From assembly GCA_003963075.1 (NCBI GenBank), contig RXJV01000051.1:1-32560 (forward strand): 32,560 nucleotides of DNA, read 5' to 3'. Below the pieces are notes generated by a model. It was not told the origin of the DNA. It made no database searches and saw nothing but the letters and a program-made list of their open reading frames with translations. A program made the position numbers and the translations under genes. Origin of the DNA: Burkholderiales bacterium. GTDB lineage: Bacteria; Pseudomonadota; Gammaproteobacteria; Burkholderiales; Burkholderiaceae_C. Of the stretch, positions 14,374 through 21,626 are shown in pieces; within the stretch, counting starts at the first letter, position 1, and each line of letters begins with the position of its first letter.

Positions 14374-14617
14374 TCATCATCTCGATCAGCTCCTTCACAA
14401 ACGCCAGCGCCTCCTCCGGCAGTTCGAAATGCATCTCGTTGTTCAGCTCGATGACCTCGCCCGCCGGGCCCACATGCACGACCGACCAGCCGCCGGCGCC
14501 GCCATCGACGGCGAGCACGCCGAACTGACCGGGCGTCAGCTCGCGGGCGCTGCCGCCGGTGACGACGATGTCGCGGCCAAGATGGGAGTGGTAGCGTCGC
14601 ATCCATCCCATTCTCAC
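14366..14617 (-). CDS. Small protein of unknown function, first gene of the desaturase operon
   Basis: A protein of up to 83 residues, not recognised. From GTG 14617 it reads MRMGWMRRYHSHLGRDIVV; ATG codons at 14611 and 14602 are alternative starts and none has a strong ribosome site. The first part looks like a small beta-barrel (DIVVTGGSARELTPGQFGVLAVDG, then GWSVVHVGPAGEVIELNNEMHFEL), followed by an acidic helix (EEALAFVKELIEMMNG). No signal peptide or membrane segment is seen. Its stop overlaps the desaturase start by 8 nt, so it belongs to the same coupled operon. The divergent DUF427 gene begins only 11-26 bp away. Confidence 0.65.
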   Translation of the reverse strand: MRMGWMRRYHSHLGRDIVVTGGSARELTPGQFGVLAVDGGAGGWSVVHVGPAGEVIELNNEMHFELPEEALAFVKELIEMMNG

Positions 14618-14628
14618 GGAGAGCCGCG

Positions 14629-14910
14629 ATGAAAGCAGTCTGGAACGGCGTGACCCTGGCCGAGAGCAACGACACCGTCGTCGTCGAAGGCAACCACTAC
14701 TTTCCGCCCGAGTCGCTGAACACGCAGTACACGAGCTTTTCCAACCACGTGACGCGCTGCGGCTGGAAGGGCGAGGCCAAGTACCTGAGCCTGCTCGTGA
14801 ACGGCGAAATGAACCCGGATGCGGTCTGGTACTACCCGGACCCGCTGCCCGCCGCCGCCGAGATCAAGGGCCGCTATGCGTTCTGGAAGGGCGTGAAGGT
14901 CACCGAGTGA
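14629..14910 (+). CDS. DUF427-domain protein
   Basis: A 93-residue member of the DUF427 family, a small compact all-beta domain of unknown biochemical role. Conserved elements are MKAVWNGVTLAESNDTVVVEGNHYFP, the C-terminal WYYPDPLPAAAEIKGRYAFWKGVKV, and a central segment around CGWKGEAKYLSL. The ribosome site is a GGAGAG a few bases upstream of the ATG. The gene is divergent from the desaturase operon with almost no space between them, and its stop codon abuts that of mltA on the opposite strand. Confidence 0.9.
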   Translation: MKAVWNGVTLAESNDTVVVEGNHYFPPESLNTQYTSFSNHVTRCGWKGEAKYLSLLVNGEMNPDAVWYYPDPLPAAAEIKGRYAFWKGVKVTE

Positions 14911-16035
14911 TCAGGGGCTGACGCCCACCGGCAGCAGCGCCCACAGCCGCAGCGGCTGCCGGGTACGGCTGGCGCGCAGCGCGGCCTCGTCGCCCCAGCC
15001 CCAGAACAGGTCGGCCCGCAGCGCACCCTGGATCGCACCGCCGGTGTCCTGCGCCAGCACCAGCCGGCGCAGCGGCGCCGGCGTGGCGCCCGGCAACCAG
15101 GGCTCGGTGCTGTCCAGCCACAGCGGCGTGCCCAGCGGGATATAGGCCCGGTCCACCGCGACCGAGCGGCCCGGCGTGAGCGGCACGCCCTGGGCGCCAC
15201 GCGGGCCCTGGGCCGGGTCCGGCAGGGGCTCCTCACGGAAGTAGACGACGCGCGGGTTCACCGCCAGCGCGTCGCCCACCTTGGCGGGGTTGCGGCGGGC
15301 CCAGTCGCGCAGTGTGGCGGGCGTGGCGTCGGCCACCTCGCCACGGTCCAGCAGCGGGCGCACAACGGACTGGAAGGGCTGGTCGTTGTGGCCGGCGAAG
15401 GCCACGCGGCTCAGGCGCTCGCGGCCATCGGGCTCGCGCACCAGCAGCCGGCCGGAGCCCTGCACCTGCAACTGCAGCAGCGCGAACGGGTCGTCCAGCC
15501 AGGCCAGCGCGAGGCCCGCCATGCGGGCGTCGGTGTCGAGCGCGCGGCGCGGCAGGCGGCGCAGCGCGGGGTCGGCGGGCGGCGCATGCACCGGCCACTG
15601 GAAGGCACCGCCACGGGCGCGAGTGGCAGCCAACTGCGGCTCGAAATAGCCGGTCAGCAGGCCGCCCGCGGCGGGCTCGCCCTCGGCGCTCAGGCGCCAG
15701 GGGCGCAGATGCTTCATCAACAGCAGGGCCGCCTCCAGGCCGTCGCCGGGGTCGAGCATGGCCACGCGGGCGCAGAACTCGGCCCAGCCGGAGGCCGGGC
15801 GCTGACAGCCGGCGCGCAACGCCGGCCAGGCGGCCAGCAGGTCGTCGCGGCCCCAGTCGGGGAGGTCGGTCCAGTCGGCCGGCGACCAGCGGGCCGCAGC
15901 GTTCGACACCGCCGGCACGGCCGGGGCCGGGCGCTGAGCCGACGGGCCCGGTGCCGGCGCCAACGGCGGTGCGGTGGAGCAGGCCACCAGGCTTCCTAGA
16001 ATTGCCGCCACCCCGCCACGCGCCCACCCCGCCAT
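14911..16035 (-). CDS. mltA: Membrane-bound lytic murein transglycosylase A, lipoprotein
   Basis: A 374-residue outer-membrane lipoprotein that cleaves peptidoglycan glycan strands to 1,6-anhydromuropeptides. The signal peptide ends in the lipobox L16-V-A-C19. A Pro/Ala linker follows. The MltA domain includes GLLTGYFEPQLAAT, LLQLQVQGSGRLLV and AFAGHNDQPFQS. The C-terminal 3D domain holds PLGTPLWLD and LAQDTGGAIQGALRADLFWG, in which the Asp of QDTGGA is the catalytic acid of the family. The start at 16035 has a perfect AGGAGG ribosome site 4 nt upstream; longer in-frame extensions are rejected because they would displace the lipoprotein signal. The ATG overlaps that of the divergent small gene. 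Confidence 0.95.
   Translation of the reverse strand: MAGWARGGVAAILGSLVACSTAPPLAPAPGPSAQRPAPAVPAVSNAAARWSPADWTDLPDWGRDDLLAAWPALRAGCQRPASGWAEFCARVAMLDPGDGLEAALLLMKHLRPWRLSAEGEPAAGGLLTGYFEPQLAATRARGGAFQWPVHAPPADPALRRLPRRALDTDARMAGLALAWLDDPFALLQLQVQGSGRLLVREPDGRERLSRVAFAGHNDQPFQSVVRPLLDRGEVADATPATLRDWARRNPAKVGDALAVNPRVVYFREEPLPDPAQGPRGAQGVPLTPGRSVAVDRAYIPLGTPLWLDSTEPWLPGATPAPLRRLVLAQDTGGAIQGALRADLFWGWGDEAALRASRTRQPLRLWALLPVGVSP
15997..16002 (+). promoter_or_regulatory. -10 element for the 37-residue membrane protein gene
   Basis: TAGAAT at 15997-16002, in the context CCTAGAATTGCCGCC, would start transcription near 16009 and give a leader of about 25 nt. It lies inside the mltA signal-peptide region on the opposite strand. 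The -35 region is not obvious. Confidence 0.4.
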
Positions 16036-16147
16036 GATCCTCCTGCTGCTTGAAGCCCTAGGCGCGCTGCTGATCTTCGTCTTCATCATCTGGTGGACCA
16101 TGTTCGCCGGCCGCCACAAGGGCGAGCGTCGCGACGACGACCGCTGA
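16034..16147 (+). CDS. Single-pass small membrane protein (37 residues)
   Basis: The frame reads MILLLLEALGALLIFVFII, then WWTMFAGRHKGERRDDDR. It has one hydrophobic helix at about residues 2-23 and a short charged cytoplasmic tail (positive-inside rule). No ribosome site is seen before the ATG; TAGAAT at 15997-16002 is a candidate promoter. The start codon shares the CATG at 16033-16036 with mltA on the other strand, and its codons 2-4 are the complement of mltA's ribosome site. Such tiny membrane proteins are often missed. The function is unknown, but the textbook membrane-helix-plus-basic-tail layout argues for a real gene. A long hairpin follows 37 nt after the stop. Confidence 0.68.
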   Translation: MILLLLEALGALLIFVFIIWWTMFAGRHKGERRDDDR

Positions 16148-16183
16148 CGGCCAGGCCGGGTCATCGACGCGGCGCGCATGGTA

Positions 16184-16212
16184 CGGCCTGCGGCCTGCGC
16201 CGCCGCAGGCCG
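16184..16212. terminator. Strong hairpin between convergent genes
   Basis: Two perfect 11-nt arms, CGGCCTGCGGC (16184-16194) and GCCGCAGGCCG (16202-16212), flank a 7-nt loop. The hairpin lies between the stop of the small membrane gene (plus) and that of mgtC (minus). There is no T-tract on either strand, so it is a bidirectional barrier or mRNA-end stabiliser rather than a classic terminator. Confidence 0.55.
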
Positions 16213-16247
16213 GGATCACGGGCGCTGATGCCCGGCGGGGCGCGGCC

Positions 16248-16964
16248 TCAGCTGTCGCTGCCCGAGCTCCAGAAGGCCTGCACGACGCCCGGCGATGTCG
16301 ACAGCCGATGCACCACCTCGTCGAGCTGCTCGGGCACCACCGCGGTGGCGAACAGCTGGGCTTCCAGCTCCGCCTCGTCCTCGCCGAAGGCATGCTGGTC
16401 GACGGTGCGCGCCGGGTAGCTGGCCTGCTCCAGCATGTCGACCAAGCGTTCATGCACCTCGGACTGCCGGTCGCGTTCGCAGACCACATAGACGGTGTAG
16501 ACCGCTTCGCTGGTCTCCTCCTCGACCGGGCGGCGGTTGATGCGGTTGACCACCGGCCGCAGCAGCGTATTGCTCGCCAGCACGAACACCGTCGCCACCA
16601 GGGCCTCGGCGACCAGGTCGGCACCGGCGCAGGCGCCAACCGCTGCGGAGCCCCAGAGCGTGGCCGCGGTGTTCAGGCCGATCACATTGGCGCCCTCCTT
16701 CATGATGGCGCCGGCGCCGAGAAAGCCCACGCCCGACACGACATAGGCGGCCACATGCACCGCGCCGTCGTTGCCGCCCAGGCGCTGGGCCATGTCCACA
16801 AACACCGCCGACGCCACCGCCACCAGTGCATTGGTGCGCAGGCCGGCCGTGCGCTGGCGCCACTGACGCTCCAGACCGATCAGGCCGCCCAGCACAAAGG
16901 CCGATGCGACGCTGACGAAGGTGTCGAACAGGGAGGACAGATTGAGGTGGGCCAGGGCTTGCAT
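16248..16964 (-). CDS. MgtC/SapB family inner-membrane protein
   Basis: A 238-residue protein of the MgtC/SapB family, linked in other bacteria to growth at low magnesium and intracellular survival. The N-terminal membrane part (about 10-150) carries the family signature: AFVLGGLIGLERQWRQRTAGLRTNALVAVASAVFV, then VVSGVGFLGAGAIMKEG and GLNTAATLWGSAAVGACAGA. The soluble C-terminal part (about 160-238) looks like an ACT-like domain (YTVYVVCERDRQSEVHERLVDML). Start ATG 16964 was chosen because the family begins here; the open frame runs further upstream but only as a shadow of the recombinase gene. The gene lies 74 bp after the recombinase-like gene on the same strand. Confidence 0.92.
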   Translation of the reverse strand: MQALAHLNLSSLFDTFVSVASAFVLGGLIGLERQWRQRTAGLRTNALVAVASAVFVDMAQRLGGNDGAVHVAAYVVSGVGFLGAGAIMKEGANVIGLNTAATLWGSAAVGACAGADLVAEALVATVFVLASNTLLRPVVNRINRRPVEEETSEAVYTVYVVCERDRQSEVHERLVDMLEQASYPARTVDQHAFGEDEAELEAQLFATAVVPEQLDEVVHRLSTSPGVVQAFWSSGSDS

Positions 16965-17038
16965 GCCCGCAGCATCGCAGAAGCCGCGAGCGGCCGCCTT
17001 CGCAACACCGCCGGCGGGCTGACCGGACCTTGTCGGCT

Positions 17039-19000
17039 TCAGCGCGGCGGCAGCAGGAAGCTCAGCGGCGCCCGCCACAGCCGGGTGCGGATCGCGGCGT
17101 AGACGCGCTGCCGGTCGGCCAGCCGCACGCCGCGCGAGCGCATCGCCACCCGGAAGGCGCAGAAGAAGCTCACGCCGACATTCAGCACGCCGATGCCGGC
17201 AATGCACAGCACGCAGGACCAGAACGCCCAGGTGCCCATCACGCCCAGCCCGAGCGCGCCGACGGCGGCCGCCAGCTGGCCGGTGGACAGCGTGACATGG
17301 CGCACCTCCAGCCCGAGGCCGACGAAGCCGAGCAACGCCGGCACCAGGCCCAGCATCAGGCCCAGGCTGATGTTGGCGGCCATGCCCGAGACATTGGCCC
17401 GCCACCAGCGCGACCAGGCCTGCGCGCGGGCCCGGCCGAGCAGCGCCACGAGGCGCGGGTTCCAGGCGATGGCGCTGTCCAGCCGGTGGAAGACGAACCA
17501 GTTCTCCACCCAGCCCGCCACCAGGCTGGACGCGAACAACAGCGTGCCGGTGAAGGCCGCGAACAGCAGCGACGCGCCCGCCAGCTCCAGCGAATGCAGC
17601 ACATAGCGCGCCTCCTTGTCGCCCACCAGCGGCGCACCGAAGGCGCCCCAGCACAGCCCCTGCACGGCCAGCACCACCGGGCCCACGACGGCCAGGTTGC
17701 CGACGATGCCGGCCACCTGCGAGCGCACCAGGTGGGTGACCTCGTCGACGAAGCCCTGCACGCCCTCGTCGCGCTCCAGGTTCAGCAGCTTCTCGGCCAT
17801 GGCCGGGGCGGTCATCGCCGGCTGCTTGGTGGCCACCGTCCAGTGCAGCAGGTGGACGATGACGAAGCTGACCGCATAGTTGACGCCGGCCCACAGGCCC
17901 GCCCAGAAGGCGCTGAAGCCCAGCATCATCACGAGGAACTTGACGAAGGTGGTGCCGGCGATCACGAGGCCGCCACCGCCGGCGCGCACCAGCATGTCGC
18001 GGTACTCGGCGCGGTTGCGGGTGATGTAGTGCTCGCCCGTCTCGGCGCTGCGCTCGGCCACCTTGCGGGCCAGCAGCGAGTAATGGCGGGAGAACAGCGT
18101 GCGCAGGCTGCGGCGCTCATGCACGACGCGCACCAGGCCGGCCACCAGGCGCAGCAGCTCGCGTCGTGGCTGCCCGGACACCAGGCAGGCCAGCAGGGCC
18201 TCGATGCGGTCGATGCGGGCGGTGAGCTGCTCGATGGAGAACATCAGGTCCACCGACACGCCATGGGCTTCGAGATGGTCGGGCACGGTCAGCGCGGCGG
18301 CCCGGCAGCGGTCCAGCAGGCCGCGCAGGTAATGCAGGGCCGGGCCGAGGGCTTCGGCGTCGCGCGGCCGCAGCGCGCGCTCCACGGCCTCCCAGGCCGA
18401 GGGCAGCTGGTGGAAGGGCCTGTCCTGCAGCAGCGGCCCGTCCATGCGCACACGCAGCGCCCCCGACAGGCCGGCCGCGTGCACATGGCTGATCAGCACC
18501 GTGATGGCGGCGCGCATCTCCACGCGCCAACCGTCGTCAGGTGCGGCGGCGAACAGCAGGCTCAGGCGGCCGAGCAGCTCGTCGTCGATGGCGGCGATCC
18601 AGTCTTCATCGCGCTCGTCATCGAACAGCAGCTCGAACAGCGCGGCCAGGTCGCGGGTGTCGGCGGTGGCCGGCAGCAGCCGGCGACGCAGCCGGCCCAG
18701 GGCCTCGTGCCAGAGGGCCATGCGCGGCGCAAAGCCGACCTCGGCGAACAGCGCGACGGCGTCGACCTCATGCCAGACCCCGGCGATGACCTCGGCGAAC
18801 GCGCGGGCGTGTTCGGGGTGGCGCTCCAGCACATTGAGCAGGTGCTTGAGCCGCACCACCGGCCGCGGCGTGCCGGCGGCCGTCTCGTCGCCCGGCGCGT
18901 GGCGCAGCCACTCCAGCAGCCGCACCAGCCACAGGTTGCGCTCGGCCAGCACGGCCTGCGGATCCGCTGCGTTGAGCAGCGCGGTGAGGTCCCAGCTCAA
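17039..19000 (-). CDS. Gcr-type 'site-specific recombinase' family membrane protein (COG4389)
   Basis: A 653-residue protein of the family annotated as site-specific recombinase after gonococcal Gcr. No tyrosine or serine recombinase motif is visible. The first 330 residues are helical and soluble (ERNLWLVRLLEWLRH..., SIEQLTARIDRIEALLACL), and the rest has about seven hydrophobic segments (FVKFLVMMLGFSAFWAGLWAG, AVVGPVVLAVQGLCWGAFGAPL, LGLMLGLVPALLGFVGLGLEV). RHYSLLARKVAERSAETGEHYITRNRAEYR is a family hallmark. The start must be TTG at 19000, within the TTGA shared with the apaG stop; an upstream open frame is only the shadow of apaG. The membrane character makes a recombinase function doubtful. 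Confidence 0.85.
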   Translation of the reverse strand: MSWDLTALLNAADPQAVLAERNLWLVRLLEWLRHAPGDETAAGTPRPVVRLKHLLNVLERHPEHARAFAEVIAGVWHEVDAVALFAEVGFAPRMALWHEALGRLRRRLLPATADTRDLAALFELLFDDERDEDWIAAIDDELLGRLSLLFAAAPDDGWRVEMRAAITVLISHVHAAGLSGALRVRMDGPLLQDRPFHQLPSAWEAVERALRPRDAEALGPALHYLRGLLDRCRAAALTVPDHLEAHGVSVDLMFSIEQLTARIDRIEALLACLVSGQPRRELLRLVAGLVRVVHERRSLRTLFSRHYSLLARKVAERSAETGEHYITRNRAEYRDMLVRAGGGGLVIAGTTFVKFLVMMLGFSAFWAGLWAGVNYAVSFVIVHLLHWTVATKQPAMTAPAMAEKLLNLERDEGVQGFVDEVTHLVRSQVAGIVGNLAVVGPVVLAVQGLCWGAFGAPLVGDKEARYVLHSLELAGASLLFAAFTGTLLFASSLVAGWVENWFVFHRLDSAIAWNPRLVALLGRARAQAWSRWWRANVSGMAANISLGLMLGLVPALLGFVGLGLEVRHVTLSTGQLAAAVGALGLGVMGTWAFWSCVLCIAGIGVLNVGVSFFCAFRVAMRSRGVRLADRQRVYAAIRTRLWRAPLSFLLPPR

Positions 19001-19371
19001 TGGAGGCTTGCGGTGTCGGCCAGCAGGAACTCCGCCACCTCGGTGTGGAATACCTCGCAGCCTTCGGTGACGCACAGGAAGCGCCCGCGCATCGTGCCCT
19101 GGGGCGTGCCGATCTGGGCCCAGGAGCTGTACTGGAAGCTCTGGCCCGGCGCCAGCACCGGCTGGTGGCCGACGACGGCCAGGCCGTCGACGACCTGCAA
19201 CTGGCCGCGCGCGTCGGTGATCTCCCAATGCCGGCCGATGAGCTGGGCCAGCACATCGCCGGTGTTCTCGATCGTGATCGTGTAGCTGAACGCGTACAGG
19301 CCTTGTTCGAGATGGGTCTGCTCGGGCAGGGCCTGGACCGCGACGCTGCAGCTGAAACGGGGGTTCGCCAT
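18997..19371 (-). CDS. apaG: ApaG protein
   Basis: A 124-residue protein with the whole ApaG fold (fibronectin-III-like beta-sandwich): FSCSVAVQALPEQT, YAFSYTITIENTGDVLAQLIGRHWEITDARG, VVGHQPVLAPGQSFQYSSW and GTMRGRFLCVT. ApaG is linked to cobalt and magnesium phenotypes and diadenosine polyphosphate levels in enterobacteria; the biochemical role is unclear. Length equals the family norm. The stop codon overlaps the TTG start of the downstream membrane protein by 4 nt, so the two are coupled. It is divergent from tag with 75 bp between, where TATCCT (19395-19400) could be the tag -10. Confidence 0.95.
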   Translation of the reverse strand: MANPRFSCSVAVQALPEQTHLEQGLYAFSYTITIENTGDVLAQLIGRHWEITDARGQLQVVDGLAVVGHQPVLAPGQSFQYSSWAQIGTPQGTMRGRFLCVTEGCEVFHTEVAEFLLADTASLH

Positions 19372-19446
19372 CGGGGCATTGTCGATGACACCGGCTATCC
19401 TGGGAATCGGGCGCGCCGCGATGCACCGCCGGCCGCGCCCCACCGG

Positions 19447-20070
19447 ATGCCCATGAACCTCAAGCCGCTGTACCTGCCGCCCGATGGCCGCCCGCGCTGC
19501 GCCTGGTGCGCCGCCGCGCCGGGCGATGCCGACTACCTGCGCTATCACGACGAGGAATGGGGTCGCCCGGTGGCGGACGAGTTCCGGCTGTTCGAGAAGC
19601 TCTGCCTGGAAGGCTTCCAGAGCGGGCTGTCGTGGCGGACCATCCTGAACAAACGCGAGGCCTTCCGCGCCGCCTTCGCCGGCTTCGACTACCACCGCGT
19701 GGCCGCCTTCGGGCCAGCCGATGTGGCGCGGCTGCTGGCCGACCCGGGCATCGTGCGCCACCGCGGCAAGATCGAGGCGGCCATCCACAACGCCGGGCGC
19801 TGCATCGAGCTGGCCGCCAGCGAGGGCTCGCTCGCGGCCTATCTGTGGCGCTTCGAGCCACCGAGGAATTCGGTGGCGCACAACCTGTCGCAGTCGGCGC
19901 CGTCCGAGGCGCTGTCCAAGGACCTGAAGCAGCGCGGCTGGAAGTTCGTCGGGCCCACCACCCTGCACGCGCTGATGCAGGCCATGGGGCTGATCAACGA
20001 CCACCAGCCGGGCTGCCATTACTGGGCCGAAGCCCAGCGGGCGCGGGAGACCTTCAAGCGCCCGCGCTGA
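19447..20070 (+). CDS. tag: DNA-3-methyladenine glycosylase I
   Basis: A 207-residue base-excision repair enzyme that removes 3-methyladenine from DNA. The four zinc-snap ligands of the family are in place: C18 (in RCAWC), the His of YHDEEWG (H34), and the C-terminal His-x3-Cys of NDHQPGCHYW. Other signatures are FEKLCLEGFQSGLSWRTILNKREAFRAAF and KRGWKFVGPTT-like (QRGWKFVGPTTLHALMQAMG). MPMN at 19447 and ATG 19453 are both possible starts; the former is listed. Third-position G/C bias is normal for the window. The stop lies 6 bp from the stop of the convergent fasciclin gene. Confidence 0.95.
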   Translation: MPMNLKPLYLPPDGRPRCAWCAAAPGDADYLRYHDEEWGRPVADEFRLFEKLCLEGFQSGLSWRTILNKREAFRAAFAGFDYHRVAAFGPADVARLLADPGIVRHRGKIEAAIHNAGRCIELAASEGSLAAYLWRFEPPRNSVAHNLSQSAPSEALSKDLKQRGWKFVGPTTLHALMQAMGLINDHQPGCHYWAEAQRARETFKRPR

Positions 20071-20076
20071 GCCGGC

Positions 20077-20529
20077 TCACTTGGGCAGCACCACGCTGTC
20101 GATGACGTGGATGACGCCGTTGTCCGCCACGATGTCGGTGGCTGTGACCTTGGCATTGTCGACCGTCACGCCGCCGGTGGTGCCGACCGTCAGCTCACCG
20201 CCTTGGACCGTCTTGACCTTGCCGGCCTTGACGTCCTTGGCCAGCACCTTGCCCGGCACGACGTGATAGGTCAGCACGGCGGTCAGCTTGGCCTTGTCCT
20301 TGAGCAGCGCGTCCAGGTCGGCCTTGGGGATCTTGGCGAAGGCCGCGTCGGTGGGCGCGAACACCGTGAACGGGCCGGGGCCCTTGAGCGTGTCGACCAG
20401 GCCGGCGGCCTGCAGCGCGGTGGCCAGGGTCTTGAAGTTGCCGGCGGCCACAGCGGTGTCGACGATGTCCTTGGCCTGGGCGGCAGCGGCCACCAGGGCC
20501 AGGGCGGTGAGGGCGATGAACTTCTTCAT
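20077..20529 (-). CDS. Secreted single-domain fasciclin protein
   Basis: A 150-residue protein with a Sec signal peptide ([19 protein letters not shown]) and one fasciclin (FAS1) domain at about 20-150. The two FAS1 signatures are [17 protein letters not shown] (H1 region) and [15 protein letters not shown] (containing the YH motif), ending in [17 protein letters not shown]1 domains act in adhesion or surface assembly; in bacteria they are small secreted proteins. It is the third of three consecutive fasciclin genes on this strand. The ribosome site is weak (GAGAG, 9 nt). A run of 12 C (coding strand) sits 19 nt before the start. Confidence 0.93.
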   Translation of the reverse strand: MKKFIALTALALVAAAAQAKDIVDTAVAAGNFKTLATALQAAGLVDTLKGPGPFTVFAPTDAAFAKIPKADLDALLKDKAKLTAVLTYHVVPGKVLAKDVKAGKVKTVQGGELTVGTTGGVTVDNAKVTATDIVADNGVIHVIDSVVLPK

Positions 20530-20548
20530 GTTGAGGGACTCTCAGGTT

Positions 20549-20560
20549 GGGGGGGGGGGG
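20549..20560. repeat. G12 homopolymer upstream of a fasciclin gene
   Basis: Twelve consecutive G on the plus strand (C on the coding strand) lie 19 nt upstream of the 20529 fasciclin start. This is the only such run in the window. Tracts of this kind are prone to slipped-strand length change and to sequencing error. Confidence 0.9.
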
Positions 20561-20567
20561 AAGATGA

Positions 20568-20585
20568 GGCCGGCCTGCGCCGGCC
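20568..20585 (-). terminator. Hairpin between two fasciclin genes
   Basis: GGCCGGC (20568-20574), a 4-nt loop and GCCGGCC (20579-20585) form a perfect 7-bp stem between the stop of the double-domain fasciclin gene and the C12 run. No T-tract follows, so it may attenuate or stabilise rather than terminate. Confidence 0.4.
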
Positions 20586-20601
20586 CCGGGGGAACACGGC
20601 C

Positions 20602-21537
20602 TCAGGGCTTGGGCAGGATGACCTTGTCGACAACGTGAATCACGCCGTTGCTGGCCAGCACATCGGTCGCCGTCAGATTGGCCTTGCGGGCGCGCTGGTC
20701 GGTGATGGCCAGGCTGGCGTCGACGCTGAAGCTGTCGCCCTGCAGCGTCGTGATCGCGGTGTTCAGCGGCACATCGGCCTTGAGCACGCGGCCGCTGACG
20801 ACGTGGTAGGTCAGCACCTTGGTGAGCAGCGGCACATTGGCGAGCAGGGCCGACTTGCTGATGCCCAGCTCGGTCAGCAGCGCGGCAAAGGCGTCATTGG
20901 TGGGCGCGAAGACGGTCAGCGGGCCGGGCGCCGAGAGGGCGTTCTGCAGTCCGGCCGCGACCACGGCTTCGACCAGGATGCTGAACTGCGGCAGGGCCTG
21001 GGCGGTCTGCACGATGGTCTTGTCGGCCGGCAGCAGCACCTTGTCGACGGCATGGACGATGCCGTTGCTCGCCTGCACATCGGTCTGGATGATCCGGCTG
21101 CCGCGGTTGCGGCCGTCGGTGATCGTGAGGCTGCCGCTGACCGAATCGACCTTGAAGATGCCGCCCTGCAGCGTCGTCACCGCCTTGCCCAGCGGCACGT
21201 CGGCCTTGGCGACCTGGGCGCCGACGACGTGGTACTGCAGCACGCTGCGCAGCAGCGCCTTGTTGCCCAATAACTGGGCCTTGGACAGGTTGAGCTCCGC
21301 GAGCAGTGCGGCGAATGCATCGTTGGTGGGCGCGAACACCGTGTAGGGCCCGGTTCCCGACAGCGTGGCGGCCAGGTCGGCGGCGACAACGGCCTCGGCG
21401 AGGATGCTGAAGCGGGCGTCGTACTGGGCAATCTGGACGATGTTCGGTTTGCCGCCGTCGCCACCGCCGCCGCAGGCGACCATGGCGGTGGCCAGCAGGC
21501 CGATGCCGAAGCGTTGGAACCAGGTGAACAAGCGCAT
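20602..21537 (-). CDS. Fasciclin lipoprotein with two FAS1 domains
   Basis: A 311-residue lipoprotein: the signal peptide ends at M-V-A-C22, followed by a Gly-rich spacer (CGGGGDGG). Two FAS1 domains follow, at about 35-170 and 175-311. Each has the paired signatures: GPYTVFAPTNDAFAALLAEL with LQYHVVGAQV, and GPLTVFAPTNDAFAALLTEL with LTYHVVSGRV, both closing with GIVHAVDKVLLP or GVIHVVDKVILPK. The ATG 21537 has an AAGGAG ribosome site 7 nt upstream. It should sit on the outer membrane or cell surface. The 89-bp gap from the preceding fasciclin gene contains a hairpin (TGCCCC 21571-21576 with GGGGCA 21588-21593). Confidence 0.92.
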   Translation of the reverse strand: MRLFTWFQRFGIGLLATAMVACGGGGDGGKPNIVQIAQYDARFSILAEAVVAADLAATLSGTGPYTVFAPTNDAFAALLAELNLSKAQLLGNKALLRSVLQYHVVGAQVAKADVPLGKAVTTLQGGIFKVDSVSGSLTITDGRNRGSRIIQTDVQASNGIVHAVDKVLLPADKTIVQTAQALPQFSILVEAVVAAGLQNALSAPGPLTVFAPTNDAFAALLTELGISKSALLANVPLLTKVLTYHVVSGRVLKADVPLNTAITTLQGDSFSVDASLAITDQRARKANLTATDVLASNGVIHVVDKVILPKP

Positions 21538-21626
21538 GTCAGTCTCCTTGGGGTTGGTGAGGGTGAGCGCTGCCCCGGCGCCCGGCAGGGGCACCGTCTC
21601 AGCGAGGGGAATCGGCGGGGGCGGCT

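Noticed and set aside
16184..16212. CRISPR-like or mobile repeat
   Set aside because: Only one copy of this inverted repeat is seen in the window; it fits a hairpin between convergent genes.
16965..17894. Upstream extension of the MgtC frame giving a 548-residue product
   Set aside because: The extension is out-of-frame translation of the recombinase-like gene; MgtC proteins begin at 16964.
19001..19426. Upstream extension of the recombinase-like frame to a 795-residue product
   Set aside because: The added 142 residues are a shadow of apaG; the family starts near the TTG at 19000.
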